NCBI RefSeq assembly: GCF_010728325.1
Contig: NZ_AP022570.1
Location: forward strand, 4,030,001 to 4,094,000
Reading direction: 5' to 3'
From: Mycolicibacterium poriferae
GTDB taxonomy: Bacteria; Actinomycetota; Actinomycetes; Mycobacteriales; Mycobacteriaceae
Length of the DNA stretch: 64,000 bases
Made by a program: the position numbers and the translations under genes. This document shows, in pieces, positions 50,297 through 59,622 of the stretch (its first letter is position 1; every line of letters starts with the position of its first letter). The notes below the pieces were generated by a model. It saw only the letters and a program-made list of their open reading frames with translations. It searched no databases and had not been told where the DNA came from.

Positions 50297-52081
50297 TTAC
50301 AGGGTGCCGTCGAGATAACGCGCCCGGCACGCCCGGCGCGCCAGCTTCCCACTGGTGGTTCGCGGGATCGCACCGGCGGCAACGAGTTTCACGTCGGCAA
50401 TGGGAACCGCGTGGCGTCGCGACACCGCGGCGCGGATCGCCTCCACGATCGGGGCGGCCTCGGCACGTCCCGCTCCGGCGGCGCGCTCGGCGACGATGAC
50501 AACCTCTTCGCGGCCGTCTTGCGCCGGTACCGGGAACGCCGCCACGTATCCCGCACGCACTGCCGTGGCGGCTTCGGCCACGGTCGCCTCGATGTCCTGC
50601 GGGTAATGGTTTCGGCCGTCGACGATGATCAGGTCCTTGACCCGCCCGGTGATGTAGAGCTGACCGTCGTGGTAGACGCCGAGATCTCCGGTGCGCAACC
50701 ACAACCCGCTTTCGGCGCTACCTTCGGCGTGACTGTGGTACTGCAGGCGCGACTGCAGCTTGTTCTGGAAGGTCAGCTCGGTTTCCTCGGTCCGGCGCCA
50801 GTATCCGTGGCCGATGTTGTCGCCGTGCAACCAGATCTCGCCGACGTGGCCGTCGGGCAACTCGCTGTCGGTCTGGGCGTCGACGATGACGGCCCACTGG
50901 CTGCGGGCGACGGTGCCGCAGGACACCTGGGCGACTGCCCCCGGCTGGTCTGCGGGGACCTCGACGGCGCGGCCGGCGCCGAGTTCGGCGCGATCGAGGT
51001 AGACCGCCGTCGGCCGCGCGTGCGCGTCGGTGGTGGACACGAACAGGGTGGCCTCGGCCATGCCGTAGGACGGCTTGATGGCGGTCGCCTTCAGACCGTA
51101 GGGCGCGAACGCAGCGGTGAACTGGTCGACCGCGGCGATGCTCACCGGTTCGGAACCGTTGATCAGTCCGGCGACGTTGCTGAGGTCCAGGGTCTCCCCG
51201 GCCGGCGGTAGCCCTCGCTGGGCGGCGAGCTGGAAGGCGAAGTTGGGCGCGGCTGCGAAGGTCGGGGCGTCCGAGGCGCCCAGCTCCCGGATCCACCGAT
51301 ACGGTCGCCGTACGAACGCCACCGGCGACATCAACGTGATGTGGCCGCCACACAGGGCGGGGAACATGATCATCAGCAGCCCCATGTCGTGGAACAGCGG
51401 CAGCCAGCTCACGCTGCGGATGTTCCAGTCCAGGCCGACCGACAAGATCATCTGGACGACGTTGGTGCACGCCGCGCGATGGGTGATCTCCACACCGGCA
51501 GGGGTGCGGGTGGACCCGGAGGTGTACTGCAGGTACGCGATCGCATCAGTGTCCAGCGGCGTGGGCGTGAACGCGGCGCCGACGGAGTCCGGCAGGGCAT
51601 CGATCGCGATCATCCTGGGCCGGCGGTCTCGGGGCAGCGTGCGCAGGAAGTCGCCGACGGCCGCGGCGGCCGGGGTGGTGGTGAGCACCACGGTCGGCTC
51701 GGCGTCACCGAGCACCGCGTCGAGACGCTCAGTGTGGCCGGGTAGCTCGGGAGCGAACAGTGGGACGGCGATGGCGCCGGCCTGGATGGCGGCGAAGAAT
51801 CCGATGACGTAGTCGACGCCCTGCGGGGCGAGGATCGCGACGCGGTCGCCGGGCTGGGTGATCTGTTGCAGACGTGCGCTGACCGCGCGTAGTCGGGGGC
51901 CCATCTGCGACCAGGTCAGCTCGACCGTGCGGTCGTGGTCGAAGTCGAGGTAGCGGTAGGCAGGGGTGTCGCCGAAGGCGGCGACATTGCGTTCCAGGAA
52001 CGACGTCAGCGTCACTCCCGCGGGGATCGCGATGTTGCCCTCGGGGTCCAGGTAATCCTCGAGTCTCATCTCCCGGTTCAT
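50297..52081 (-). CDS. Fatty-acyl-AMP ligase (FAAL-type FadD)
   Basis: A 594-aa adenylate-forming enzyme. The ATP loop YTSGSTRTPAG is at 186-196. SWLPLFHDMGL, PSYGMAEATLF, LRTGDLG and GRVKDLIIVDGRNHYPQDIE are the FAAL-type core motifs, the last being diagnostic of FAALs rather than acyl-CoA ligases. The terminal catalytic Lys is K579 in RTTSGKLARRA. FAALs usually load acyl-AMP onto a neighbouring polyketide synthase or carrier protein, but no such gene is in this window, so it is an orphan here. ATG 52081 has TAATAT 6 nt upstream. Confidence 0.92.
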   Translation of the reverse strand: MNREMRLEDYLDPEGNIAIPAGVTLTSFLERNVAAFGDTPAYRYLDFDHDRTVELTWSQMGPRLRAVSARLQQITQPGDRVAILAPQGVDYVIGFFAAIQAGAIAVPLFAPELPGHTERLDAVLGDAEPTVVLTTTPAAAAVGDFLRTLPRDRRPRMIAIDALPDSVGAAFTPTPLDTDAIAYLQYTSGSTRTPAGVEITHRAACTNVVQMILSVGLDWNIRSVSWLPLFHDMGLLMIMFPALCGGHITLMSPVAFVRRPYRWIRELGASDAPTFAAAPNFAFQLAAQRGLPPAGETLDLSNVAGLINGSEPVSIAAVDQFTAAFAPYGLKATAIKPSYGMAEATLFVSTTDAHARPTAVYLDRAELGAGRAVEVPADQPGAVAQVSCGTVARSQWAVIVDAQTDSELPDGHVGEIWLHGDNIGHGYWRRTEETELTFQNKLQSRLQYHSHAEGSAESGLWLRTGDLGVYHDGQLYITGRVKDLIIVDGRNHYPQDIEATVAEAATAVRAGYVAAFPVPAQDGREEVVIVAERAAGAGRAEAAPIVEAIRAAVSRRHAVPIADVKLVAAGAIPRTTSGKLARRACRARYLDGTL

Positions 52082-52087
52082 AAGACA

Positions 52088-52093
52088 ATATTA
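52088..52093 (-). promoter_or_regulatory. -10 TAATAT, 6 nt before the FAAL ATG
   Basis: A TANNNT hexamer inside an unusually AT-rich stretch (52082-52110) for this genome, at leaderless spacing. Confidence 0.45.
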
Positions 52094-52223
52094 AGAGATA
52101 TCCATTTGATCTTGTGGCAAGAACGCCCGGTGTGGCGGACAAGATCACATCCCGCGCATGCCGCCGGTTCACCCGGATATGGCACGCTGTTGGTCCCCGA
52201 CACGCCCCCGGACAAAGGTGACC

Positions 52224-53714
52224 ATGGCCGCCACATCGCCCGAAACCTCCAGGTACACGGAGACCGAGCGCAAATTCGAGGTGGTCGAGACCACCGTGTC
52301 CCCCTCGTTCGACGGGTTGTCGCTGGTGTCGCGCGTCGAGCGGTCGCCGTCACAGTCGCTGGATGCTGTCTACTTCGACACACCGAGCCGTGACCTGGCC
52401 CGACACAAGATCACATTGCGCCGGCGGACCGGCGGATCGGACGCCGGGTGGCACCTCAAACTGCCGGCGGGCGCCGACACCCGCACCGAAGTCCGGATGC
52501 CCTTGGAGGGCGAGGCCGTTCCGGATGCGTTGCGGGACGTGGTGCTCGCCATCGTGCGCGACCGTCCGCTGGCCCCGGTGGCTCGCATCAGCACGGCCAG
52601 GACCATCGAGTTGCTCTACGGCCACGACGGGTCGGTGGTCGCTGAGTTCTGCGACGACCGGGTCACGGCCAGCGCCGAAGGCGGCGACGAGGTGCAGTGG
52701 CGCGAGTGGGAGCTCGAGTTGGCCGACGGCGCAGATCCCGCGCTGCTCGACCGGCTGGCCAACCGGCTGTTCGACGCCGGTGCACTGCCGGCCGGGCACG
52801 GTTCGAAGCTGGCCCGGGTGTTGGCCTCGAGCGGCTCCGCCGACGAGCAGCAGCGGCCGGTGTCCTCGGATCCTCTGCACCGGGCGGTGGCCGGTCACGT
52901 CGAGGAACTGGTGGAGTGGGACCGCGCGGTGCGCTCCGATGTCTACGACTCGGTGCATCAGATGCGGGTGACCACCCGAAAGATCCGTAGCTTGCTGCAG
53001 TCCTCGGAGGGGTCGTTCGGCATCTCCGACGACGACTGGATCCTCGGCGAACTCCGCGAGCTCGCGGCGGTGCTGGGGGTGGCCCGCGACGCGGAGGTCC
53101 TCGCCGAACGCTACGAGCGGGCCCTGGATGCGCTACCGGAGGCGAACGTGCGTGGGCCGGTGCGGGACCGCCTGGTGGAGGGCGCCAAGAAGCGCTACCA
53201 GACCGGATGGCGGCGGTCGTTGACTGCGATGCGGTCGCCGCGGTACTTCCGGCTGCTGGACGCCCTGGAGGCCCTCACCGCCGCGGAACCGCCTGCCCCG
53301 GCCGCGCCCGGTGAGCAGCCGGCCGACGCCACGATCGACTCGGCGTATCGCCGGGTCCGCAAGGCGGCCAAGGCGGCCCGCGTGGCCGCGCAGGACCCCG
53401 GCGTCGACGGCGACGAGGCGTTGCACCGGATCCGCAAGCGTGCCAAGCAGCTTCGCTACACGGCCTCCGCGACGGGCGCGAACCGGGTCGCCGACCGGGC
53501 CAAGGTCATCCAGACGCTGCTGGGCGATCATCAGGACAGCGTGGTGAGCCGATCCCATCTGAGCCGCCAGGCCGCGGTGGCCCATGCCGCCGGTGAGGAC
53601 ACCTTCACCTACGGGCTGCTCTACCAGCAGGAAGACGACCTCGCCCGACGCTGTGAGGCCCAGATCGAGGATGCGCTGCGGCAGCTGGACAAGTCGATGC
53701 GAAGCGCCGCGAAG

Positions 53715-53723
<9 letters not shown>
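52224..53723 (+). CDS. CYTH and CHAD domain protein (Rv2226-like)
   Basis: A 499-aa protein with an N-terminal CYTH domain, showing the ExExK signature E13-T-E15-R-K17, and a C-terminal all-helical CHAD domain (about 225-490) with conserved His and Arg/Lys residues (VHQMRVTTRKIRS, LHRIRKRAKQLRY). CYTH enzymes bind triphosphates with Mg2+; CHAD domains bind polyphosphate. A role in polyphosphate or triphosphate metabolism is likely from family knowledge. ATG 52224 is chosen because AAAGG lies 5 nt upstream. The last three codons (GGC GGA TGA) fall inside the 3' end of the antisense rnpB gene. Confidence 0.9.
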
Positions 53724-54132
<409 letters not shown>

Positions 54133-54137
54133 TGATC

Positions 54138-54143
54138 AACGTA
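54138..54143 (-). promoter_or_regulatory. rnpB -10 hexamer TACGTT
   Basis: TACGTT lies 5 nt before the first paired base of helix P1, which places the RNA start at or next to P1. No clear -35 was found. The rest of the 54144-54309 interval holds nothing I can support. Confidence 0.45.
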
Positions 54144-54309
54144 CTGGTTCCGGACCCGATTCCGGTAATGCTCTCGCTGTCGGTCTCCATATTGCGGTCA
54201 GGGTCGTGCACGGCTGGCCGTCCACAGCCCTGGACGCAATCTAGGTGCCGACCCCCGGCTGCGAGTCGCCAATAGCGTCGCCGCAGGTGGAAGCTCCCGA
54301 CGCGAGCTC

Positions 54310-55017
54310 CTACCGCACCCGCCGCAGCACGATCAGGTTGTCGGTGAGCACCGCCTGATGCCCATCCGGGCCGACAGCGTCGCGGTCCACCGCCTCGACA
54401 CGAACCCGCTCCCACGGGTCGTCACCGAGGTCGATCGAGTCCAGAACCTCTTCGACGCTGGGAAAAACGTGGTCGTGTGCGGCGGGGTCCGCCCACGGTG
54501 GCGAAGCGCCATGATCGACGATGAGCAGTGTCCCGCCGGGCGCCACGGCTCCGGCGGCGGCGGCGAAGATCGGGTCTCGGTCCAGGTGCACCATCGAATG
54601 CAGGAACTGTGCCGACACGAGATCGAACGATCCCGCGGGGAAGTCCTCCGCCAGGTTCATCTGCACGAAGTCCACCTGTTCGGAAAGCCCCCGCGCGGCT
54701 GCGTCGGCGGCTGCGCGGCTCAGCGCGGTCTCCGAGATGTCCACCCCGACGACATGCCAGCCGTGTTCGGCCAGCCACATCGTGTCTGCGCCTTCCCCGC
54801 AGCCGAGGTCCAGCGCCCGCCCAGGTCTCACGTCGGCGACGACCTCGGCGAGGCGGGCGTTGACCCGCCCGCTCCAGATGCGTTCGCGCTGGCGGTAGCG
54901 CTCCTCCCAGTGATCCTTATCGGACTTGTCTGACCACTCTGTGACTGAATTGTCCGACGACTCGGTGCCTGACTTGCCTGCCGGCTCGGTGCCGGACCTG
55001 TGGTCTGCTGGTGTCAT
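54310..55017 (-). CDS. Class I SAM-dependent methyltransferase (TehB/thiol-methyltransferase-like)
   Basis: A 235-aa methyltransferase. Motif I is ALDLGCGEGAD (about 68-78), the acidic end of strand 2 is GVDIS, and FDLVSAQFLHSM and GGTLLIVDHG are the later motifs. It resembles the small TehB/thiopurine-type enzymes that methylate thiols, tellurite or selenite; the substrate is not proven. The N-terminal 30 residues are an 8-residue degenerate repeat. ATG 55017 has GGAGGAACG upstream and overlaps the oxidoreductase stop (ATGA). From memory, public annotations include single-chain fusions of such an oxidoreductase and methyltransferase, which supports a joint function. Confidence 0.88.
   Translation of the reverse strand: MTPADHRSGTEPAGKSGTESSDNSVTEWSDKSDKDHWEERYRQRERIWSGRVNARLAEVVADVRPGRALDLGCGEGADTMWLAEHGWHVVGVDISETALSRAAADAAARGLSEQVDFVQMNLAEDFPAGSFDLVSAQFLHSMVHLDRDPIFAAAAGAVAPGGTLLIVDHGASPPWADPAAHDHVFPSVEEVLDSIDLGDDPWERVRVEAVDRDAVGPDGHQAVLTDNLIVLRRVR
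54928..54999 (-). repeat. Three 24-bp units at the methyltransferase N-terminus
   Basis: Three imperfect 24-bp units encode octapeptides RSGTEPAG, KSGTESSD and NSVTEWSD. They sit 15 bp past the stop codon of the upstream oxidoreductase gene. Confidence 0.6.
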
Positions 55018-55925
55018 CGTTCCTCCGTGATACCTGCCATGACCGATACCGCCGCTGCCGAGCCGGCGGCGACGGCAGCCGCGATCTGCGGCATCTGCGC
55101 ACACACGTCCCCGGCGGCGAATACCCCCGGCACGGAGGTGCGGTACAGCGGGTCGACATCGACCGCTTCCGGTGATACCGGCCCCGTTGCAACGAGTTTC
55201 ACCCCGAGTTGCGCGGCCAGGCCGCTGCGCTGACGCAGCTCTGCGGCGACCAGCAGGGCGCTGCGGGGCAGCCGCGCTCCGTCGTCGAAGACCACCGCGT
55301 GCAACTCCCCTGCCGCAGAATCGAGTTCACGAACCTTCCGCTCGTCGATGGGTATCCCGGCAATGTCGAGTCGGGCGCGGTCGTCGTCGCTGAGGTCGGC
55401 CGGGCCACCGGTCAGCAACACCACGTCGTCGCTCCACCCGCGCAGCAGGGTCGCCATGTGCACGGCACGCTCCCCCTGCGCGAGCACGGCCAGCGGCTGG
55501 TCGCGAACCTCCCAGCCGTGGCAGAACGGGCAGTGGAACACCGAGCGCCCCCACAGCGGCGCCAGCCCGGGTAAATCGGGATAGTCGTAGCGCATACCGG
55601 TGGCCAACAGCAGACGGCGGATGTGCACACCGGCTCCATCGGCAAGGTCGAGGGTGATGCCGTCGCCGGCCGCGGCGGCGCGGACCTCGCCGTCGCGCAC
55701 CTCGACCGACGGGTAGCGCTCCAGCTCGCGACGCCCCCTGGCGTACAGCTCTGCCGGTGGTACCCCGTCGAAACCCAGCAGCCCGCCGATGCCGTGCGCC
55801 GCACGGTTACTCTGCCCGCCGGCGTCGATCAGCAAGGTGCGTCGCCGGGCACGGCCGAGCACCAGGGCGGCGCTCAGCCCGGCGGCACCGCCGCCGACGA
55901 TCACACATTCCCATTCGTTGTCCAT
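55014..55925 (-). CDS. Thioredoxin-reductase-like NAD(P)/FAD-dependent oxidoreductase
   Basis: A 303-aa flavoprotein. The FAD site is IVGGGAAGLSAA (about 10-20), a second dinucleotide region lies near 145-170, and GVFAAGDVC is the C-terminal FAD motif. The redox pair is C132-P-F-C135 followed by HGWE. CxxCHG(F/W)E is the form I associate with low-molecular-weight disulfide-forming oxidases such as GliT and HlmI rather than with true thioredoxin reductases; that comparison is from memory. ATG 55925 is chosen at the clear N-terminus MDNEWECVIVGGG. It is divergent from the XRE/cupin regulator by 46 bp and coupled to the methyltransferase by ATGA. Confidence 0.88.
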   Translation of the reverse strand: MDNEWECVIVGGGAAGLSAALVLGRARRRTLLIDAGGQSNRAAHGIGGLLGFDGVPPAELYARGRRELERYPSVEVRDGEVRAAAAGDGITLDLADGAGVHIRRLLLATGMRYDYPDLPGLAPLWGRSVFHCPFCHGWEVRDQPLAVLAQGERAVHMATLLRGWSDDVVLLTGGPADLSDDDRARLDIAGIPIDERKVRELDSAAGELHAVVFDDGARLPRSALLVAAELRQRSGLAAQLGVKLVATGPVSPEAVDVDPLYRTSVPGVFAAGDVCAQMPQIAAAVAAGSAAAVSVMAGITEER

Positions 55926-55965
55926 GCTTCGAGCTTGCCCGCCGCGGTACATCATGCCAATCTCT

Positions 55966-55982
55966 TTTGCCATGCAGGCAAA
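55966..55982. promoter_or_regulatory. Candidate operator TTTGCC-n5-GGCAAA over the regulator start codon
   Basis: A perfect 6-bp inverted repeat with a 5-nt centre (55966-55982) covers the ATG of the XRE/cupin gene at 55972, within the divergent promoter region. It could be an autoregulatory site. Confidence 0.4.
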
Positions 55983-56553
55983 GGACGACGATGTCGACGC
56001 CCGGGTTCGGCAGCGGCTGCGGCAGTTGCGGTTGCAGCGGGGGATGACGCTGGACGATGTCGCGACCCGCTCGGCCATCGACGTCTCCACGCTGAGCAGA
56101 CTGGAATCCGGGAAGCGGCGGCTGGCTTTGGATCACCTCCCCCGCCTGGCGTCGGCCTTGTCGGTCAGCGCCGACGAACTGCTGCGGGCACCCGAGGTCG
56201 ACGATCCCCGCGTGCGCGGCGGCGCGCACACCCGAAACCAGATCACGTTCTGGCCGTTGACCGGTGACGGCCCGGCCGGCGGTCTGCACGCCTACAAGAT
56301 CCGCATCAGCGCGCGCCGTCGCACACCACCGGCGGAGCTACCGGTGCACGAGGGTCACGACTGGATGTATGTGTTGTCCGGTCGGCTGAGGCTTCTGCTA
56401 GGTGAGCGCGACTTCACCATCGAACCCGGTGAGGCAGTGGAGTTCTCGACGTGGACGCCCCACTGGTTCGGCGCCGTCGACGGTGCTGTGGAGGCGATCG
56501 CTCTGTTGGGCCTGCATGGCGAACGCGTGCATCTGCACACCGATCACAAGTAG
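55972..56553 (+). CDS. XRE-family regulator with C-terminal cupin sensor
   Basis: A 193-aa regulator. The N-terminal helix-turn-helix (about 10-66) has RVRQRLRQLRLQRGMTLDDVA and STLSRLESGKRRL. The C-terminal cupin barrel (about 110-185) has H126, H129 and H164 as possible metal or ligand residues (VHEGHDWMYVLSGRLRLLL, WTPHWFG). Such proteins sense small ligands. ATG 55972 is chosen as the first Met before the HTH; the gene lacks a strong ribosome site. It is divergent from the oxidoreductase-methyltransferase pair and probably controls it. Its 3' end overlaps the convergent RNase H/phosphatase gene by 10 bp. It is not known to me at this place in M. tuberculosis. Confidence 0.88.
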   Translation: MQAKDDDVDARVRQRLRQLRLQRGMTLDDVATRSAIDVSTLSRLESGKRRLALDHLPRLASALSVSADELLRAPEVDDPRVRGGAHTRNQITFWPLTGDGPAGGLHAYKIRISARRRTPPAELPVHEGHDWMYVLSGRLRLLLGERDFTIEPGEAVEFSTWTPHWFGAVDGAVEAIALLGLHGERVHLHTDHK

Positions 56554-57674
56554 GACGTCTGGTTCACCAGCCGCACCGATGCCGCGCCGTCGGGGTAGAA
56601 CTCCGCGATCGACAGGCTCGCCAGATCCAGGTGCAGCCGGTACAGCATCGCCGGACCGGCATCGAGCGCCAGCCGCAGCAGTGTCTTGATGGGCGTGACA
56701 TGCGAGACCACCAGCACCGTCCGGCCGGCGTACTGCTCGGCGAGGCGCTGCTGGGCGGCGCGCACGCGTGCGGCGACGGCATCGAAGCTCTCCCCCTGCG
56801 GAGGCGGCACCGCGGTGTCGCGCAGCCATTTCCCGTGCAGCTGTGGATCCCGCTCGGAGGCCTCCCGGAAGGTCAGGCCCTCCCAGTCGCCGAAATCGGT
56901 CTCGATCAGGTCGTCGTCGACGGTGACGTCGAGGCCGAGCGCCTTGGCCGACGCCTGCGCGGTGTCGTAGGCGCGCTGCAACGGCGACGACACGACCGCG
57001 TCGATCCCACCCTGCCGGCCGAGATAGCGCGCTGCCGCATCGGCCTGGCGGGTGCCCAGCTCGGTCAGGGCCGGGTTGCCCCGCCCGGAGTAGCGGCGCT
57101 GCACCGACAGGTCGGTCTGGCCGTGCCGTAACAGCAGCAACCGGGTCGGGGCGCCCTGGGCGCCGGTCCAGCCGGCCGGGTTGGTGACCACTTCGGTGTG
57201 GGCGGGCGGACCGTCGTCGGCCTCGGTGCCAGCTGAGGTGTTGGCGGGCGGACCGTCGTCGGCCTCGGCGCCGGAAGCGGCGTCCATCGCCTGGTTGGCC
57301 AGGCGGTCGGCGTCGCTGTTCTGCTCGCGCGGGATCCAGGAGTACCCGACGCGGGCGAAACCGCGCGCGAGCTGTGCGGCTTGCCGGTGCAGCGGGGCCA
57401 GGTCGGGATGCTTGACGCGCCACCGGCCGGCCATCTGCTCGACGATCAACTTGGAGTCCATGAACACGTCGACCTCGTCGGCCCCCAGGCCCGCCGCGGC
57501 CTCCAGCCCGGCGATCAGCCCCCGGTACTCGGCAACGTTGTTGGTGGCCGTCCCGATCGCTGATTTCGCCTCGGCCAGCACTGCGGATCGGTCGGCGTCC
57601 CACACGACCGCGCCGTAACCGGCCGGACCCGGGTTGCCCCGCGAGCCGCCGTCGGCCTCCACACGCACCCTCAC
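56544..57674 (-). CDS. Bifunctional RNase H / histidine phosphatase (Rv2228c-like)
   Basis: A 376-aa fusion. The N-terminal type I RNase H domain has D8, E49, D73 and D123, which remove RNA from RNA/DNA hybrids. A Glu/Asp/Pro linker (about 134-162) with a 14-residue duplication follows. The C-terminal histidine-phosphatase domain has LLLRHGQTD with catalytic H184 and VVSHVTPI with the second His; in M. tuberculosis Rv2228c this domain acts as an alpha-ribazole (CobC-type) phosphatase. GTG 57674 overlaps the upstream stop as GTGA. It is third in the NIF3/zinc-ribbon/RNase H operon. Confidence 0.92.
   Translation of the reverse strand: MRVRVEADGGSRGNPGPAGYGAVVWDADRSAVLAEAKSAIGTATNNVAEYRGLIAGLEAAAGLGADEVDVFMDSKLIVEQMAGRWRVKHPDLAPLHRQAAQLARGFARVGYSWIPREQNSDADRLANQAMDAASGAEADDGPPANTSAGTEADDGPPAHTEVVTNPAGWTGAQGAPTRLLLLRHGQTDLSVQRRYSGRGNPALTELGTRQADAAARYLGRQGGIDAVVSSPLQRAYDTAQASAKALGLDVTVDDDLIETDFGDWEGLTFREASERDPQLHGKWLRDTAVPPPQGESFDAVAARVRAAQQRLAEQYAGRTVLVVSHVTPIKTLLRLALDAGPAMLYRLHLDLASLSIAEFYPDGAASVRLVNQTSYL
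57197..57272 (-). repeat. 42-bp in-frame duplication in the RNase H/phosphatase linker
   Basis: GGCGGGCGGACCGTCGTCGG recurs with a 42-bp period (copies start near 57197 and 57239), duplicating a 14-residue EADDGPPA-containing segment of the linker. Confidence 0.65.
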
Positions 57675-58408
57675 GCGCCGGAGCCTTTGACCCGCAACAG
57701 AATCGCCGAGCACTCCGGGCAGCGCAGTACCTCGTCGTCGTCGGCGGCCGCGATACGCGCCAGTTCACCCTTGTCGATCTCCAGGCGACACGCCCCGCAC
57801 CGGCGGCCCTGGAGGGCCCCGGCACCGACTCCGGTGCGGGACCGCTGGCGTTCGTAGAGCGACAGCAGCGCCTCGTCGATCCCGGCGCTGAGCTCGTCGC
57901 GCCGGGACACCAACTGATGGCGACGCTGATCCACCTCGGCGCGCGCCGTCTCATGGGCACGCTGCGCGTCGGTCACCGACGTCTGCAGGTCATCGATCGC
58001 GGCCAGCTCACGCTCCTGGTCAGCGGCGAGCTCCTCGCGCCGTTCCATCACCTCCAGCAGCGTGTCCTCCAGACTGGCCTGTCGCCGTTGCAGCGTGTCG
58101 AGCTCGTGCTGGAGCTCGGTCAACTGCTTGGCATCCACCGTGCCGCTGCTGAGCAGCGCGCGGTCGCGGTCCTCACGTTGGCGCACGCCGTCGATCTCGG
58201 TTTCGGACTTCTTGACCTGGGCGTCGATGTCTTCCAGGGCGAGTTGCACCGCGCCCAGCCGGTCGGTGGCCTCTCGCAGGACAGCCTGCGCGTTCTCCAG
58301 GGCCGTCTGCTCGGGCAGATTCTTGGCGCGGTGCTCGACCCGGCTGATCTCCGCGTCGCACTCGGCCAACTCCAACAGCGACCGCTGTTGTGACACTTCC
58401 GCTTTCAT
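57671..58408 (-). CDS. Coiled-coil C4 zinc-ribbon protein (Rv2229c-like)
   Basis: A 245-aa protein with a long antiparallel coiled coil (about 5-180, many Gln/Leu/Glu/Arg heptads) and a C-terminal zinc ribbon with two CxxC pairs, [11 protein letters not shown] and [11 protein letters not shown]. The zinc-ribbon/coiled-coil family is widespread in bacteria beside NIF3; its role is unclear, although a related protein was proposed to organise RNA or membrane partners. ATG 58408 overlaps the NIF3 stop (ATGA) and the gene's stop overlaps the RNase H start (GTGA), so the three genes are translated in close coupling. Confidence 0.88.
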   Translation of the reverse strand: MKAEVSQQRSLLELAECDAEISRVEHRAKNLPEQTALENAQAVLREATDRLGAVQLALEDIDAQVKKSETEIDGVRQREDRDRALLSSGTVDAKQLTELQHELDTLQRRQASLEDTLLEVMERREELAADQERELAAIDDLQTSVTDAQRAHETARAEVDQRRHQLVSRRDELSAGIDEALLSLYERQRSRTGVGAGALQGRRCGACRLEIDKGELARIAAADDDEVLRCPECSAILLRVKGSGA

Positions 58409-59532
58409 GTACCGCTTTCCTCGACATTCCATGGGTCGGTGCGCACGTCACACACCGTCACCGGTAGCGACGCGCCGAAGTGGCTGCGCAGCAGGTCGGC
58501 AGCCTGAGCACACCAGGGGAACTCGCTGGCCCAGTGCGCGACGTCGACCAGGGCCACTTCGGACACCCGCCGGTGCTCGTCGGCCGGATGGTGGCGCAGG
58601 TCGGCGGTGACGTAGGCCTGCACCCCCGCAGCGGCGACGGCCGACAGCAGCGAGTCTCCGGCTCCGCCGCACACCGCCACCCGCGACACCGGCGTCGCCG
58701 CATCTCCGCTGGCGCGCACGCCCCACGAGGTCGGCGGCAAGGCTTTGCGCACCCGCGCGACGAACGCCGACAACGGTTCCGGCTCAGGCAATTCGGCGAT
58801 GCGCCCGAGACCGACTCCGCCCCCGGGGTTCTGCAGCGCCAGGATGTCGAACGCCGGTTCCTCGTACGGGTGGCCGGCGCGCAGCCCGGCCAGCACCGCC
58901 GATCGCCGCGACGCCGGGGCCACCATCTCGACCCGCTGCTCCTCGACGTACTCGACGGTGCCCACCGTCCCGATGGCCGGGGAGGCGCCGTCGTGCGGCA
59001 GGAACTGTCCGGTGCCGACCGTGCTCCAGCTGCAGTGCGAATAGTCACCGAGGTGTCCGGCTCCGGCGGCGAACATCGCCGAGCGCACCGCCTCGGCGTC
59101 GGGCGCAGGCACGAACACCACCCATTTGTCCAGCACCGGGCCCGACGGCGCCGGGTCCAGCACGTCGCACACCCGCAGCCCGAGCGCCGACGCCAGCGCA
59201 TCCGACACCCCTGGCGCGGCGCTGTCGGCGTTGGTGTGGGCGGTGAACAAGGACCGCCCGGTGCGGATCATCGAGTGGATCAGCGCACCCTTGGCCGAGT
59301 CGGCCGACACCGAGTCCACACCGCGGAGCAGCAGCGGGTGGTGCGCCAGCAGGAGCCCGCCGTCGGGCACCCGGGCCACCGTCTCGGCGGTCGCGTCGAC
59401 GGCGACGGTCACCGATGTGACGCTCTCCGCCGGATCCCCGCACACCAGGCCGACCGAGTCCCAGCTCTGGGCCAGCTGTGGTGGGTAGGCCGCGTCGAGC
59501 ACGTCGATGATGTCGCCGAGTCGAGTTGCCAC
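58405..59532 (-). CDS. NIF3-like dinuclear metal-centre protein (Rv2230c-like)
   Basis: A 375-aa NIF3/DUF34 protein of the long type, with an inserted PII-like domain (about 130-235). H64 and H65 in LLAHHPLLL and the late HTNAD and DVAHWASE segments bind two metal ions. DUF34 proteins are near universal; a role in metal homeostasis or as a GTP cyclohydrolase I-like enzyme has been suggested but not settled. GTG 59532 is supported by TAGTGT 6 nt upstream. It starts the operon with the zinc-ribbon and RNase H/phosphatase genes. In M. tuberculosis the next gene (cobC, Rv2231c) is absent here. Confidence 0.9.
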   Translation of the reverse strand: MATRLGDIIDVLDAAYPPQLAQSWDSVGLVCGDPAESVTSVTVAVDATAETVARVPDGGLLLAHHPLLLRGVDSVSADSAKGALIHSMIRTGRSLFTAHTNADSAAPGVSDALASALGLRVCDVLDPAPSGPVLDKWVVFVPAPDAEAVRSAMFAAGAGHLGDYSHCSWSTVGTGQFLPHDGASPAIGTVGTVEYVEEQRVEMVAPASRRSAVLAGLRAGHPYEEPAFDILALQNPGGGVGLGRIAELPEPEPLSAFVARVRKALPPTSWGVRASGDAATPVSRVAVCGGAGDSLLSAVAAAGVQAYVTADLRHHPADEHRRVSEVALVDVAHWASEFPWCAQAADLLRSHFGASLPVTVCDVRTDPWNVEESGT

Positions 59533-59538
59533 ATCACG

Positions 59539-59544
59539 ACACTA
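59539..59544 (-). promoter_or_regulatory. -10 TAGTGT, 6 nt before the NIF3 gene GTG
   Basis: TANNNT hexamer at leaderless spacing. Confidence 0.4.
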
Positions 59545-59622
59545 ATGCGCGGGTCCAGCCGCTCCGGGCACCGACCGCTGACCGATTGGGGACCAGGCCG
59601 CCGGTTCAGGGACAATGGAGCC

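Noticed and set aside
54310..56553. Toxin-antitoxin or phage-defence island reading of the XRE cassette
   Set aside because: The XRE protein has a cupin sensor and its partners are a flavoprotein and a methyltransferase without DNA-recognition features; no toxin, nuclease or integrase is present.
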